Translations under genes and position numbers: made by a program | Notes under the pieces: generated by a model | What the model was told of the DNA's origin: nothing | Database searches by the model: none | What the model saw: the letters and a program-made list of their open reading frames with translations, nothing else | Shown here: positions 34,597 through 44,433 of the stretch, one piece after another | How the letters are laid out: every line of letters begins with the position of its first letter | Position numbering within the stretch: the stretch's first letter is position 1 | Assembly: GCA_024763245.1 (NCBI GenBank) | Contig: JANTFW010000009.1 | Location: 1-44,433, forward strand | From: Flavobacteriaceae bacterium | GTDB lineage: Bacteria; Bacteroidota; Bacteroidia; Flavobacteriales; Flavobacteriaceae | DNA: 44,433 bases | Direction of reading: 5' to 3'

Positions 34597-35904
34597 ATGG
34601 AACATAGAATACCATTTATTACCAATGATACTATTGTATTTGGACTTTTAATGCTAACGCTTGGGATTATTTTTTACACTGCCTCTTTAAAAGAAGGCTT
34701 TTGGCCCAAATTTTATAAAATTGTACCGGCCTTATTTATGGCCTATATGCTACCGGCTACACTAACTACCTTAGGATTAATATCTCCTGAGTGGACCAGT
34801 GATGCCAGTGGTGTTATCGTAACTCATAAATCAAAACTGTATTTTATGGCTAGCCGTTATCTGTTGCCGGCAGCACTGGTATTAATGACGCTAAGTATTG
34901 ATTTAAAAGCCGTATTTAACTTAGGTCCCAAGGCCTTAATTATGTTTTTTACAGGAACACTAGGTATTATAATTGGTGGCCCCATTGCCGTATTACTAGT
35001 AGGTTGGGTATCGCCTGAAACTGTTGGAGGAGTTGGTCCCGATGCGGTATGGAGAGGTTTATCAACACTTGCCGGAAGTTGGATTGGTGGAGGAGCTAAT
35101 CAAACTGCAATGTTAGAGATTTACGGATATAATCAAAAGCTTTATGGCGGTATGGTCTTTGTCGATATTGTTGTTGCCAATCTATGGATGGCATTGCTGT
35201 TAATTGGTATCGGCCGATCTAAAAAAATTGATAACTGGTTAGGATCCGATACCAGCGCTATAGAGCAACTAAAAGAAAAAGTTACCCATTTTTCTAAAAA
35301 AGTAGCCCGTAATCCTTCGCTTACCGATCTGATGATTTTAGCTGCTATAGCTTTTGGTACCGTTAGTTTTTCACATTTCTCCGCTGGCTTTTTAAGCACC
35401 TATTTTGAAAGTGTTGTTTCCAATATTCAAAATGAAATGACCCGAAATATTTTTACTTTTCTAGATTCAAAATTCTTTTGGATGATTAGTTTAGCCACGC
35501 TTATTGCCATTGCCTTATCTTTTACAAAAGCACGTACTTATGAAGGTGCCGGTGCTAGTAAATTTGGGAGTGTTTTTATCTATATTCTAGTAGCTACAAT
35601 TGGTATGAAAATGGATTTAACACTTATATTTGACAATTGGGGTCTGGTTGTTGTCGGTATCGTGTGGATGGTAATTCATGCACTATTACTCATTCTTGTT
35701 GCTAAACTTATCAAAGCACCCTACTTCTTTTTGGCAGTAGGCAGCCAAGCCAATGTCGGTGGGGCCGCTTCTGCACCAGTTGTTGCGGCAGCTTTTCATC
35801 CCTCCTTGGCTACCGTAGGTGTATTATTAGCTGTTTTTGGGTATGCTGTAGGAACCGTTGGGGCTATACTAACAACCATTATGATGCAATTGGTAGCTCC
35901 TTAA
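34597..35904 (+). CDS. DUF819 family multi-pass membrane protein
   Basis: 435 residues with about ten to twelve hydrophobic segments, starting TIVFGLLMLTLGIIFYTASL. DUF819 features: KIVPALFMAYMLPATLTTLG, an inverted-repeat transporter look with LAGSWIGGGANQTAMLE in the first half and FLAVGSQANVGGAASAPVVAA in the second (paired Gly/Asn/Ala hairpins that probably form the binding site), and LLAVFGYAVGTVGAILTT at the end. The family is an inner-membrane, probably secondary transporter with unknown substrate. It stands alone, divergent from the S46 peptidase gene with 162 nt between start codons. Confidence 0.88.
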   Translation: MEHRIPFITNDTIVFGLLMLTLGIIFYTASLKEGFWPKFYKIVPALFMAYMLPATLTTLGLISPEWTSDASGVIVTHKSKLYFMASRYLLPAALVLMTLSIDLKAVFNLGPKALIMFFTGTLGIIIGGPIAVLLVGWVSPETVGGVGPDAVWRGLSTLAGSWIGGGANQTAMLEIYGYNQKLYGGMVFVDIVVANLWMALLLIGIGRSKKIDNWLGSDTSAIEQLKEKVTHFSKKVARNPSLTDLMILAAIAFGTVSFSHFSAGFLSTYFESVVSNIQNEMTRNIFTFLDSKFFWMISLATLIAIALSFTKARTYEGAGASKFGSVFIYILVATIGMKMDLTLIFDNWGLVVVGIVWMVIHALLLILVAKLIKAPYFFLAVGSQANVGGAASAPVVAAAFHPSLATVGVLLAVFGYAVGTVGAILTTIMMQLVAP

Positions 35905-35945
35905 TGCAAATAAAATTCAAAAGCATTGAGAATTTCTAAAAGGCT

Positions 35946-35968
35946 AAACAATAAAAATCTTATTGTTT
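35946..35968 (+). terminator. Probable terminator after DUF819
   Basis: AAACAATAA (35946-35954) pairs with TTATTGTTT (35960-35968) around 5 nt; followed by GATTTTATATTTAT. AT-only stem, moderate support. Confidence 0.5.
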
Positions 35969-36029
35969 GATTTTATATTTATACTTATGGCTTTTTGTAT
36001 ACCTTTTTTAGGACAGGTCATTCGTAAAT

Positions 36030-38054
<2,025 letters not shown>

Positions 38055-38204
38055 CTAAAAATACTAAAAAATTCCACAATAACAGTTTCACTTATATACA
38101 CCTATTTATTACTTAACTTAATCCAATCAAATACAATAATTTCCTATTTATAATGATTCTAAATTTCGTTATTGGTAACATTTGTTGCAAAGAAATATTT
38201 TCAG

Positions 38205-38220
38205 AATGACTTTTGTCATT
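38205..38220 (+). promoter_or_regulatory. Palindromic operator upstream of the rhodanese-porin pair
   Basis: AATGAC-TTTT-GTCATT is a perfect 6-bp inverted repeat with 4-nt spacer. Its centre is about 41 bp before the start site predicted from the -7 element at 38242-38249, where a class II Crp/Fnr-type activator would sit. Confidence 0.5.
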
Positions 38221-38241
38221 AATGCTACTAACTTCCATATA

Positions 38242-38249
38242 TAGTTTTG
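38242..38249 (+). promoter_or_regulatory. -7 element (TAGTTTTG) for the rhodanese gene
   Basis: TAGTTTTG fits TAnnTTTG; ATG 38300 is 50 nt downstream. No TTG at the -33 position, consistent with activator dependence. Confidence 0.55.
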
Positions 38250-38299
38250 TACTGAATTTAAAATGAATTCACTAATTAAATATATTAAAGTATCGTATT

Positions 38300-39331
38300 A
38301 TGAAAAATTTATCATCTTATTTTATCAGTTTGTTACTTATCTCCAGTCTATCATTTATAGGGTGTCGAGAAAACAAGACAAAAATTAAAGAAACCGCGGC
38401 GACTGAAAAAACAGCAGTCGACGAATATCAGGTTCTAGTAGATTATCTAGAACAAAATGGTGATTTCATCAACAGTAGTGCTGTTCCGGCGATGATTAAC
38501 ACAGCAGAAGTACACGATAGTCTAAACAATAAGAATTATAAAATTATAGATATTAGAAAACCTGATGATTTTCAAAAAGGACATATCGAAAATGCAGTAA
38601 ATGTACCCTCCAAAGACATGATTACGTATTTTGAAAACGAAATGGATCCTTCATCCTTTCACAAGATTGCCATAGTATGCTACTCGGGTCAATCGGCCAG
38701 TTTTGTAACAGGCATCATGAGACTTTTAGGCTATGATAATGTCTATGCGATGAAATACGGAATGAGTTCTTGGAATAAAGACTTGGCTAGTACTATTTGG
38801 TCTAAACACATTTCTAGTGATTTTGAAAGTCAATTGGAAACTACTGACAATCCCAAACCAGCTAAAGGAGGACATCCCATAATAAAAACAGGGAAAACCC
38901 ACGGTTATGATATATTAGCAGCACGTGCGCAAATAGCATTGAATACCCCTTATAAATCACTATTGGTAAAAGCACAGGAATTATTTGAAAATCCTACTCA
39001 TTATTTTACAATTAATTATTGGCCTAAAGAAAAATATGATCAAGGTCATGTTCCAGGTGCCTATCAATATACACCCAAAAAATCATTGAGTAGTCAAACC
39101 GAACTCTATACATTGCCAATAGACAAAAAAATTGTCACCTACTGTTATACAGGACAACATGCTGCTTTTGTAACCGCCTATTTAAATATTCTAGGATATG
39201 ATGCCACTGCTCTTGCCTACGGAGCTAACAGTTTTATGAACGCTACATTAAAACAAAAAAAATGGCATGCTTTTAGTCCTAAAAAAATTGAAGGATATCC
39301 TGTAGTCAAAGAGCTAGTAGAAGCAGAATAA
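38300..39331 (+). CDS. Double rhodanese-domain lipoprotein
   Basis: 343 residues with a lipoprotein signal (LLLISSLSFIGC, Cys22). Two rhodanese domains: the first has IDIRKPDDFQKGHIENAVNVP and the active-site loop IVCYSGQSAS (Cys127), the second YDQGHVPGAYQYTP and VTYCYTGQHAAF (Cys282). Both cysteines are retained, so both could carry persulfide, unlike classical rhodaneses where the first is dead. Extracytoplasmic, lipid-anchored; likely sulfur transfer or sulfane-sulfur handling. It is followed 113 nt later by an outer-membrane barrel gene, with a GC-rich hairpin between, and preceded by a Crp/Fnr-like palindrome. Confidence 0.88.
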   Translation: MKNLSSYFISLLLISSLSFIGCRENKTKIKETAATEKTAVDEYQVLVDYLEQNGDFINSSAVPAMINTAEVHDSLNNKNYKIIDIRKPDDFQKGHIENAVNVPSKDMITYFENEMDPSSFHKIAIVCYSGQSASFVTGIMRLLGYDNVYAMKYGMSSWNKDLASTIWSKHISSDFESQLETTDNPKPAKGGHPIIKTGKTHGYDILAARAQIALNTPYKSLLVKAQELFENPTHYFTINYWPKEKYDQGHVPGAYQYTPKKSLSSQTELYTLPIDKKIVTYCYTGQHAAFVTAYLNILGYDATALAYGANSFMNATLKQKKWHAFSPKKIEGYPVVKELVEAE

Positions 39332-39336
39332 AAACT

Positions 39337-39370
39337 ATTCGGCCTCAGGAAGACACTGAGGCCGAATTTT
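39337..39370 (+). terminator. GC-rich hairpin between rhodanese and barrel genes
   Basis: ATTCGGCCTCA (39337-39347) pairs perfectly with TGAGGCCGAAT (39357-39367), 9-nt loop, then TTTT. Could terminate, attenuate, or stabilise the upstream mRNA. Confidence 0.6.
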
Positions 39371-39444
39371 AACTCAAAACTCAAAAAACATACTAATATC
39401 TTATTACAGTATCCTATTTTCACATACAACTAAATTTATATACA

Positions 39445-40800
39445 ATGAAAACCAAACAGCTATTATTACTAGTATTAGTTCTTACGATAACGACAAGTAT
39501 TAATGCTCAATTTAAAATTGACGCACAATATAGAGTCCGAGGGCAAGCATTGCACGGGTATAAAAAACCGGTAGCCTCCGAAACCGATGCTGCTTTTCAT
39601 ATTGGACAAAGAACCCGATTAAACTTAAGGTATAATACAGAAAAGTATAGTACTTTATTATCCATACAAGATGTACGTACCTGGGGAGACGAAAACTATA
39701 TTAATGGTACAGGAGTTCAGGGTAAGTCATTTAATAACATGGATATCTACGAAGCCTGGGTAAACATAAAATTCAACAAAAAAAGTAGCTTAAAAATTGG
39801 TAGACAAGAGATGAAATATGACGATCAAAGACATATTTCTTGGCGAAATTGGTGGGATACCGGAATGACCTATGACGCCGCAACCTTTAGTTATAAAAAC
39901 AAGGATACCGGTTGGAGATTTGATATCAGTGCATCGTACAATAGTAGAGATTCTTTTAAAGAATTAACCGGAAATGACTACAGTGGAATGAATGACTATT
40001 TTGGAAGCCTAAATCCCATTCAAACACAAAATTTTATTTATATAAAAAGAAACTTTAAAAATAAAATGTATGTTTCTTTTACGGCTATTGCTTCCGGATA
40101 TCAAAAAGAAAATACACCTAATACTATTTATTTAACTGGTACTGAAGGTATACATCTTAACTATAACGCAAGCAAAAAAGGAACAGATGGCTTTTTCGGT
40201 ATTGCCAATTTCTTTATTCAAAACGGAAAAGACATAACTGGCACCAAAAATAATGCCTCTATGATTACGGCAAAATTAGGTTACCGAACTATAGAAAAAA
40301 AATTAGAGTTAAGTGCCATAATGGAACGTTTGTCAGGAAATGATTCAAAAAACACAGATGCTGATTATCAAAATACAAATCACACCTATAATTTATTGTA
40401 TGGTGCCAGACATCCCTATTATGAAGGCTATCTAGATTGGTTTGTACTTCCAAAAAGTTCAAAAAATGGTGGTCTGATAAATCTGGGTGTTAAACTTGAC
40501 TATAAGATGACCAAGAAAGACATTTTATGGTTTGAATTTAGTAAAGTTTCTAACGTATATGAAGTTTTTAAAGAAATGGACGGCTCTACACCTGTATATT
40601 ATAATAAATCACTAGCCAGCACCCTTAATCTAACTTATATACGAAAATTGAGTAAAAATATTAAATGGATGAATGGTTTTTCATATGGTATGCCAACAGA
40701 TGATTTTAATCAGATGAAAGGGATTAGCGAAGGAGGTAGTAATTATTTTTTCTATACCATGCTCACATTTACCCCAAAGTTTTTTGATTCTTCAAAATAA
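39445..40800 (+). CDS. Outer-membrane beta-barrel (alginate-export/porin-like)
   Basis: 451 residues, signal peptide (MKTKQLLLLVLVLTITTSINAQ), then alternating strands typical of a 16-18-stranded barrel: FKIDAQYRVRGQAL, RTRLNLRYNTEKYSTLLSIQ, YEAWVNIKFNKKSSLKIGRQ and ATFSYKNKDTGWRFDISASY, ending with an aromatic strand (FFYTMLTFTPKFF). The IGRQEMKYDDQR motif and overall length resemble alginate-export (AlgE-like) porins, a label used loosely in Bacteroidota. Substrate unknown. Paired with the rhodanese lipoprotein, which hints at export or import linked to sulfur or electron-acceptor metabolism, but that is inference. No canonical -7 element in the 113-nt gap; probably co-transcribed. Confidence 0.8.
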   Translation: MKTKQLLLLVLVLTITTSINAQFKIDAQYRVRGQALHGYKKPVASETDAAFHIGQRTRLNLRYNTEKYSTLLSIQDVRTWGDENYINGTGVQGKSFNNMDIYEAWVNIKFNKKSSLKIGRQEMKYDDQRHISWRNWWDTGMTYDAATFSYKNKDTGWRFDISASYNSRDSFKELTGNDYSGMNDYFGSLNPIQTQNFIYIKRNFKNKMYVSFTAIASGYQKENTPNTIYLTGTEGIHLNYNASKKGTDGFFGIANFFIQNGKDITGTKNNASMITAKLGYRTIEKKLELSAIMERLSGNDSKNTDADYQNTNHTYNLLYGARHPYYEGYLDWFVLPKSSKNGGLINLGVKLDYKMTKKDILWFEFSKVSNVYEVFKEMDGSTPVYYNKSLASTLNLTYIRKLSKNIKWMNGFSYGMPTDDFNQMKGISEGGSNYFFYTMLTFTPKFFDSSK

Positions 40801-40831
40801 GACCACGATTGCGTTTAATTAATGAAGCAGC

Positions 40832-40866
40832 TAATGGGTCCTGTCCTAAAACGGCAGGGCTCATTA
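40832..40866. terminator. Hairpin between converging barrel and thioredoxin-like genes
   Basis: TAATGGGTCCTG (40832-40843) pairs with CAGGGCTCATTA (40855-40866), 12 bp with two G-U pairs and an 11-nt loop, directly at the thioredoxin-like stop codon. No strong U-run. Confidence 0.5.
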
Positions 40867-41208
40867 CTATTCAAAAAGAATAGAATAAGGTCTGGACATA
40901 GCCGATTCTAACTCATCCATACTAAAATGGCGACTTTTTCTCAAGGTCTCTTTGCCTCCAAAAAAAGTTAAAATAGTAGGCTCAACAAAAACAGAATATT
41001 TAGCTGCAATTTCCGGACTTAATTCTCTATCGACATAATAGAATTGCATTTTTGGAAATTTGGTATCTATGAGTTTCATTACTTTTGGAGCCAGAGCTTC
41101 ACCTACATTACAAGAACTGGAATTGAAGTACACAAACACAGCATCATTATCTCGTAAAATACTATCAAATTCTTCTAGGGTATTTATAAATCCAAAATTA
41201 TATTCCAT
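40867..41208 (-). CDS. Cytoplasmic thioredoxin-like protein with C-x-x-G active site
   Basis: 113 residues, no signal peptide. Thioredoxin fold: VFVYFNSSSCNVGEALAPKV at the active-site position and FVEPTILTFFGGKE with the cis-proline. The redox motif reads Cys33-Asn-Val-Gly36: the second cysteine of CxxC is missing, so it cannot cycle as a normal thioredoxin but could act as a monothiol, in mixed-disulfide trapping or glutathione/bacillithiol-type chemistry. It is divergent from trxB (174 nt apart), making a partnership plausible. A TAGTTTTG -7 element lies 19 nt before its ATG. Confidence 0.85.
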   Translation of the reverse strand: MEYNFGFINTLEEFDSILRDNDAVFVYFNSSSCNVGEALAPKVMKLIDTKFPKMQFYYVDRELSPEIAAKYSVFVEPTILTFFGGKETLRKSRHFSMDELESAMSRPYSILFE

Positions 41209-41227
41209 CTTAAAAAAAAAATTTAGG

Positions 41228-41235
41228 CAAAACTA
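41228..41235 (-). promoter_or_regulatory. -7 element (TAGTTTTG) for the thioredoxin-like gene
   Basis: TAGTTTTG on minus, 19 nt before ATG 41208. Confidence 0.5.
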
Positions 41236-41340
41236 CATATTCTACCTATTAATAAGGTGACTTTTATTACAAATAAATAAAAATGATAGTACGATTTTTG
41301 AAAATTATTAGAAAATAAATAGGAGTTGTATGAAATACAC

Positions 41341-41348
41341 TATTTTTG
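41341..41348 (+). promoter_or_regulatory. trxB -7 element (TATTTTTG)
   Basis: TATTTTTG followed by CGAC, 34 nt before ATG 41383; same sequence as the rnpB -7 element. Confidence 0.6.
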
Positions 41349-41382
41349 CGACTATAAATACAAACATTAAAAATATATAAAT

Positions 41383-42345
41383 ATGTCAGAAAATATAGAA
41401 CGAATTAAATGTCTTATCATTGGATCAGGGCCTGCTGGATATACCGCAGCGATTTATGCCGCACGTGCCGACTTAAAACCTGTAATGTACACCGGTTTAG
41501 AGATGGGAGGGCAACTTACTACAACTACTGAAGTGGATAACTTCCCCGGATACCCCAAAGGAGTTGATGGAACAAAAATGATGGAAGATCTTAAAGCTCA
41601 AGCAGAACGCTTTGACACAGAGGTTCGTTTTGGCGTAGTTACTAAAGTAGAATTGAGCGACGTAGTAGGTGGTATTCACAAAGTTGTTGTAGATGGTGAA
41701 AAACAAATAGAAGCTGAAACTGTAATTATTGCTACTGGAGCCAGTGCAAAATATTTGGGACTTGAAAGTGAAGAAAGATTAAAAGGTGGTGGAGTTTCTG
41801 CCTGTGCAACTTGCGATGGATTCTTTTATAAAGATCAAGATATTGTGGTGGTTGGTGCTGGAGATACTGCCGCTGAAGAAGCTACTTACCTTGCAAAAAT
41901 TTGTAAGCATGTTACTATGCTTGTAAGGCGTGATGAAATGCGTGCCTCAAAAGCTATGCAAGAAAGGGTATTTAATACAAAAAATATTAAAGTCTTATTT
42001 AACACAGAACTCGATGAAGTTTTAGGAGAAAAAAAGGCCTTTGGTGATGAGGTGGTTGTAGGAGTACGTGTGGTCAACAACCAAAGCAAAGAAAAATTTG
42101 AGATAGCCGTTGCAGGTGTATTTATTGCCATAGGTCATAAGCCTAATACAGACCTATTTACCGGACAATTAGAAATGGATGATGCAAAATATTTAGTAAC
42201 AAAAGGCAAATCTTCTAAAACTAACAAACCGGGTGTTTTTGCCTGTGGTGATGTTCAAGATCACGAATACCGACAAGCTGTTACGGCTGCAGGTTCCGGA
42301 TGTATGGCCGCATTAGATGCCGAAAGATATCTTGGAGGATTGTAA
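41383..42345 (+). CDS. trxB: Thioredoxin-disulfide reductase
   Basis: 320 residues, full length. FAD site IIGSGPAGYTAAIYAAR, NFPGYPKGVDG, redox-active CATC (Cys141/Cys144) in GGGVSACATCDGFFY, NADPH site VVVGAGDTAAEEATYLA, and FACGDVQDHEYRQAVTAAG for FAD. It reduces thioredoxin with NADPH in the cytoplasm. Monocistronic, ended by a 20-bp hairpin terminator. The divergent neighbour encodes a thioredoxin-like protein. Confidence 0.98.
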   Translation: MSENIERIKCLIIGSGPAGYTAAIYAARADLKPVMYTGLEMGGQLTTTTEVDNFPGYPKGVDGTKMMEDLKAQAERFDTEVRFGVVTKVELSDVVGGIHKVVVDGEKQIEAETVIIATGASAKYLGLESEERLKGGGVSACATCDGFFYKDQDIVVVGAGDTAAEEATYLAKICKHVTMLVRRDEMRASKAMQERVFNTKNIKVLFNTELDEVLGEKKAFGDEVVVGVRVVNNQSKEKFEIAVAGVFIAIGHKPNTDLFTGQLEMDDAKYLVTKGKSSKTNKPGVFACGDVQDHEYRQAVTAAGSGCMAALDAERYLGGL

Positions 42346-42362
42346 TAAAAAATTCCCTTTCC

Positions 42363-42404
42363 ATATCAAAAAAGCGCATTTTAAAAAATGCGCTTTTTTG
42401 ATAT
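42363..42404. terminator. Very long bidirectional terminator after trxB
   Basis: ATATCAAAAAAGCGCATTTT and AAAATGCGCTTTTTTGATAT form a perfect 20-bp stem with only AA between, followed on both strands by T-runs within the stem. It ends 3 nt from the stop of the converging gene. Confidence 0.85.
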
Positions 42405-42407
42405 AGA

Positions 42408-43118
42408 TTAATAATATTTTTGAATCTGTTTTTGATATTTATCCCTTATTTCTTTGAGTAACTCCAGTTTACAATCCGGTTTAAAGACTCGTACTACATC
42501 TACTAAAGTTTTATTCATGTAAAATGCGCCATTAACAATATCGTAATTATTGTTTGCAATATTGCTCTTAACGTATAATGTCATCTTTCTAAAAAGCTCC
42601 CATTCTATCTTTTTTCCAATATTTATATAGCTCATTCCTTCATCATCTACATAAATTCCTTTTTCTACTTCTTTAATAAAAAAGAAACGTTTTACTTTAA
42701 AAAAAACAGGTCTTGGTTTGAGCATTCTTTTATTACGCATAAAAACAAACCCTTCATCCTGATAGGCCTTTTGAATGGTTTCTAAAGCTTCCATATTCTT
42801 CAAACCAATAATTCGTATTGCAAAATGAGGTGTGTTAAAAATATTTACATTTGCATAGGTCGCATTAATGGGTTCATCAAGAAATCTATTGATACTATCG
42901 GTTGCTCTTATTATGCTTGCCCAAGTATATCTATTTCTCAAGATTAAAAAAATGGAAGTATTCTTTTCAACCAATCTTGCATCGAGTTTATGATAATGAT
43001 ACCCGGGATAAGGTTCATCAGCAATAACAACAAAGGTATTTTTTAATTTATAATCTGTCAGGGCATGTATGGTCTCCTCTTTATTAATATACCCTGTTAC
43101 TTCAATAAAATTTGACAT
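42408..43118 (-). CDS. Hypothetical protein, cytoplasmic, unrecognised
   Basis: 236 residues, no signal peptide or membrane segment. I do not recognise the family. It looks like two alpha/beta halves: an N-terminal half with FIEVTGYINKEETIHAL, VVIADEPYPGYHYH and IFLILRNRYTWASIIRATD, and a C-terminal half rich in Lys/Arg/Phe (RPVFFKVKRFFFIKEVEKG) ending in a charged helix (LELLKEIRDKYQKQIQKYY). The abundance of basic aromatic residues suggests nucleic-acid or membrane-surface contact, no more. It converges on trxB through a shared terminator; upstream, TACTTTTA is an imperfect -7 element. Confidence 0.7.
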   Translation of the reverse strand: MSNFIEVTGYINKEETIHALTDYKLKNTFVVIADEPYPGYHYHKLDARLVEKNTSIFLILRNRYTWASIIRATDSINRFLDEPINATYANVNIFNTPHFAIRIIGLKNMEALETIQKAYQDEGFVFMRNKRMLKPRPVFFKVKRFFFIKEVEKGIYVDDEGMSYINIGKKIEWELFRKMTLYVKSNIANNNYDIVNGAFYMNKTLVDVVRVFKPDCKLELLKEIRDKYQKQIQKYY

Positions 43119-43327
43119 AATATATTGGTTTTTTCTTTACTGCTTAAAAGTACAAAAAAAAAATAAATCTTTGGTATCAATTTTGTATTGTACTAAACAT
43201 ACAAACCTAAAAGTGACTAGAATATTTATATATTACTCAATATTAACGTAATAGGAATTTTTAGTTTGTCATGTCGAATATATTTATTAATTTTAAACTT
43301 TTCTTTAACCCAAGATATTATTTAACC

Positions 43328-44065
43328 ATGAAGAAATTATCAATCTTTGTAATCGTACTTTTTTTGTCTTTATTCAGTTTTTCACAAGAAAGTGAAACAC
43401 ATGTTTTTCAATCCAAAACGGATTGCACCCAAACCCTAACAGGAGTTGTGAAAAATGTAAAAACCGGAGAGTTAATTCCAAATGCACTCGTACAACTCTA
43501 CAAAAGAGGGGAATTAGTATCTAGCGAAGAAGCAGGTGATGATGCTTCTTTTAGTTTTACGTTAGAGTGTGGAAATCGTTATAACATTAATGGACGATCA
43601 GAAAATTTTACAATCAACTCCAAAATCGTTTATGCATCCAGTAAAGGAGAAGCGAAAGAACTTGACTTGCTACTTTACCCCATAAAAGAATTTAAAACAA
43701 AAGACACTAACAAACTTATAGATGTTGAAAATGTCTATTTTGAAACCGACGGAGAAAATATTGGTGAATTTACCTCTGAACAGCTTAAAAAAGTGGCCAA
43801 TGTTATGAAAAAATACCCTGATATTCGAGTCAGTGTAGATGTGCATACCGACAGTAAAGGGGAAGCAGACTACGCTCTAAGAATCACTAAAGATCGTGCT
43901 GACGTTATTGTCAATTACCTTATTGAAAAAGGAATTTCTCCCGATCGATTAGAAGCGAATGGATATGGTGATACCCAATTGGTTAACCATTGTGCTAAGG
44001 ACGTTAAATGTACCGAAGCGGAACATCGTGAAAATAGACGAATTGAATTTGTTGTAATGCAATAA
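43328..44065 (+). CDS. OmpA-family protein with N-terminal carboxypeptidase-regulatory-like domain
   Basis: 245 residues from ATG 43328, the start of the signal peptide (MKKLSIFVIVLFLSLFSFSQ). Residues 33-100 form an Ig-like regulatory domain (TLTGVVKNVKTGELIPNALV, FSFTLECGNRYNI) bracketed by Cys33 and Cys81. The OmpA C-terminal peptidoglycan-binding domain starts near residue 135 (VENVYFETDGENIGEF), with VSVDVHTDSKGEADYALRIT, RADVIVNYLIEKGI and HRENRRIEFVV; the Asp and Arg that grip diaminopimelate are in the expected places, and two extra cysteines (HCAKDVKC) form a likely disulfide. A probable cell-wall-linked periplasmic or outer-membrane protein. The next gene is its paralog. Its stop codon is within a 15-bp terminator hairpin. 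Confidence 0.9.
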   Translation: MKKLSIFVIVLFLSLFSFSQESETHVFQSKTDCTQTLTGVVKNVKTGELIPNALVQLYKRGELVSSEEAGDDASFSFTLECGNRYNINGRSENFTINSKIVYASSKGEAKELDLLLYPIKEFKTKDTNKLIDVENVYFETDGENIGEFTSEQLKKVANVMKKYPDIRVSVDVHTDSKGEADYALRITKDRADVIVNYLIEKGISPDRLEANGYGDTQLVNHCAKDVKCTEAEHRENRRIEFVVMQ

Positions 44066-44092
44066 AAAGAAAAATTCTTCTTTTTATTGCAT
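44057..44092 (+). terminator. Terminator overlapping the OmpA stop codon
   Basis: ATGCAATAAAAAGAA (44057-44071) pairs perfectly with TTCTTTTTATTGCAT (44078-44092), 6-nt loop. The stem includes the last two sense codons and the TAA of the gene. Confidence 0.65.
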
Positions 44093-44134
44093 TATAAGTA
44101 TTATACGTTTTTTAACCCCTAAACCCCTAGTAAA

Positions 44135-44433
44135 ATGCGTTTATTATCCCTTATAATATTGAGTTTGTTGCTGGTATCTCCGTCATCTGCTCAAGAAGCT
44201 AACAAAAATTGTTTAGACCATGTAGATGGTATTGTTACCAACAAACAAGATGGAAGTATACTCCCAGGAGCAACCATTATCCTTAAAAATAATGGAAAAA
44301 TCATCAAAGAGATACAGGCAGATAACGATGGGAAATTTTCTTTTGACCTTTCTTGTGACTCTCGTTATCAAATTAGTGCCATTTCTTATGATTTCACTAA
44401 AAATATCAGACTGGTATTTACTTCCAAGCAAGG
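44135..44433 (+). CDS. Exported paralog of the OmpA-family protein (partial)
   Basis: At least 99 codons from ATG 44135, cut by the right edge. Signal peptide MRLLSLIILSLLLVSPSSAQ, then a domain closely matching that of the preceding gene (DGIVTNKQDGSILPGATII, KFSFDLSCDSRYQISAIS). The paired cysteines are Cys26 and Cys74, 48 residues apart as in the paralog. An OmpA domain probably follows outside the window. Tandem duplication of the exported gene is likely. Its start lies 42 nt after the preceding gene's terminator. Confidence 0.8.
   Translation, partial: MRLLSLIILSLLLVSPSSAQEANKNCLDHVDGIVTNKQDGSILPGATIILKNNGKIIKEIQADNDGKFSFDLSCDSRYQISAISYDFTKNIRLVFTSKQ

Overview
The window is AT-rich chromosomal DNA from a member of the Bacteroidota, almost certainly a marine-type Flavobacteriaceae. 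The evidence is the gliding/type IX secretion (T9SS) genes and cargo (GldI, one type A and one type B C-terminal sorting domain), an S46 dipeptidyl-peptidase, DUF6702, DUF3810 and DUF4126 proteins, a DnaJ with a shortened zinc region, almost no Shine-Dalgarno sequences, and promoters that repeatedly show the Bacteroidota -7 element TAnnTTTG. No phage, transposon, CRISPR array or tRNA gene was seen; this is mostly core and envelope genome.

Layout. 1-2135: minus-strand operon nrnA - gldI - cyclophilin lipoprotein (runs off the left edge). 2233-5288: PhoD-like phosphatase, T9SS-exported alpha/beta hydrolase, ndk. 5287-7789: cysteine desulfurase and an Asp-box lipoprotein on minus. 7777-10700: DUF6702 protein and an M1-type metallopeptidase. 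10783-14716: guaB, an 80-residue tandem-repeat protein (possible septoil knot), a GNAT acetyltransferase and a 5'-nucleotidase lipoprotein. 14800-18754: Cj0069-like ATP-grasp protein, two HMG-CoA-lyase-like enzymes, LysE exporter. 18763-23281: exported glutamine-amidotransferase-like protein, dnaB, DUF3810 putative zinc protease, rlmH. 23293-28288: T9SS type B cargo protein diverging from a yihY - thioredoxin - kdsB - DUF4126 run. 28339-32173: hisS, rnpB (RNase P RNA), a tandem pair of unnamed small RNA genes, then dnaJ and grpE. 32236-38033: S46 peptidase, DUF819 transporter, ligA. 38205-40800: rhodanese lipoprotein and outer-membrane beta-barrel behind a palindromic operator. 40833-44433: thioredoxin-like protein, trxB, an unrecognised protein, and two tandem OmpA-like exported proteins (the second cut by the window edge).

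The most unusual item is between rnpB and dnaJ: two roughly 80-nt minus-strand RNA genes in tandem, each with its own TATATTTG -7 element, a 9-bp hairpin capped by GCAA, a U-rich linker and a perfect terminator. The copies differ by a compensatory base-pair change in the hairpin, which argues for a selected RNA structure. A second theme is initiation: at five genes the -7 TTTG ends only 4-6 nt before the start codon, which predicts leaderless mRNAs. All functions are from reading motifs; no database search was run.
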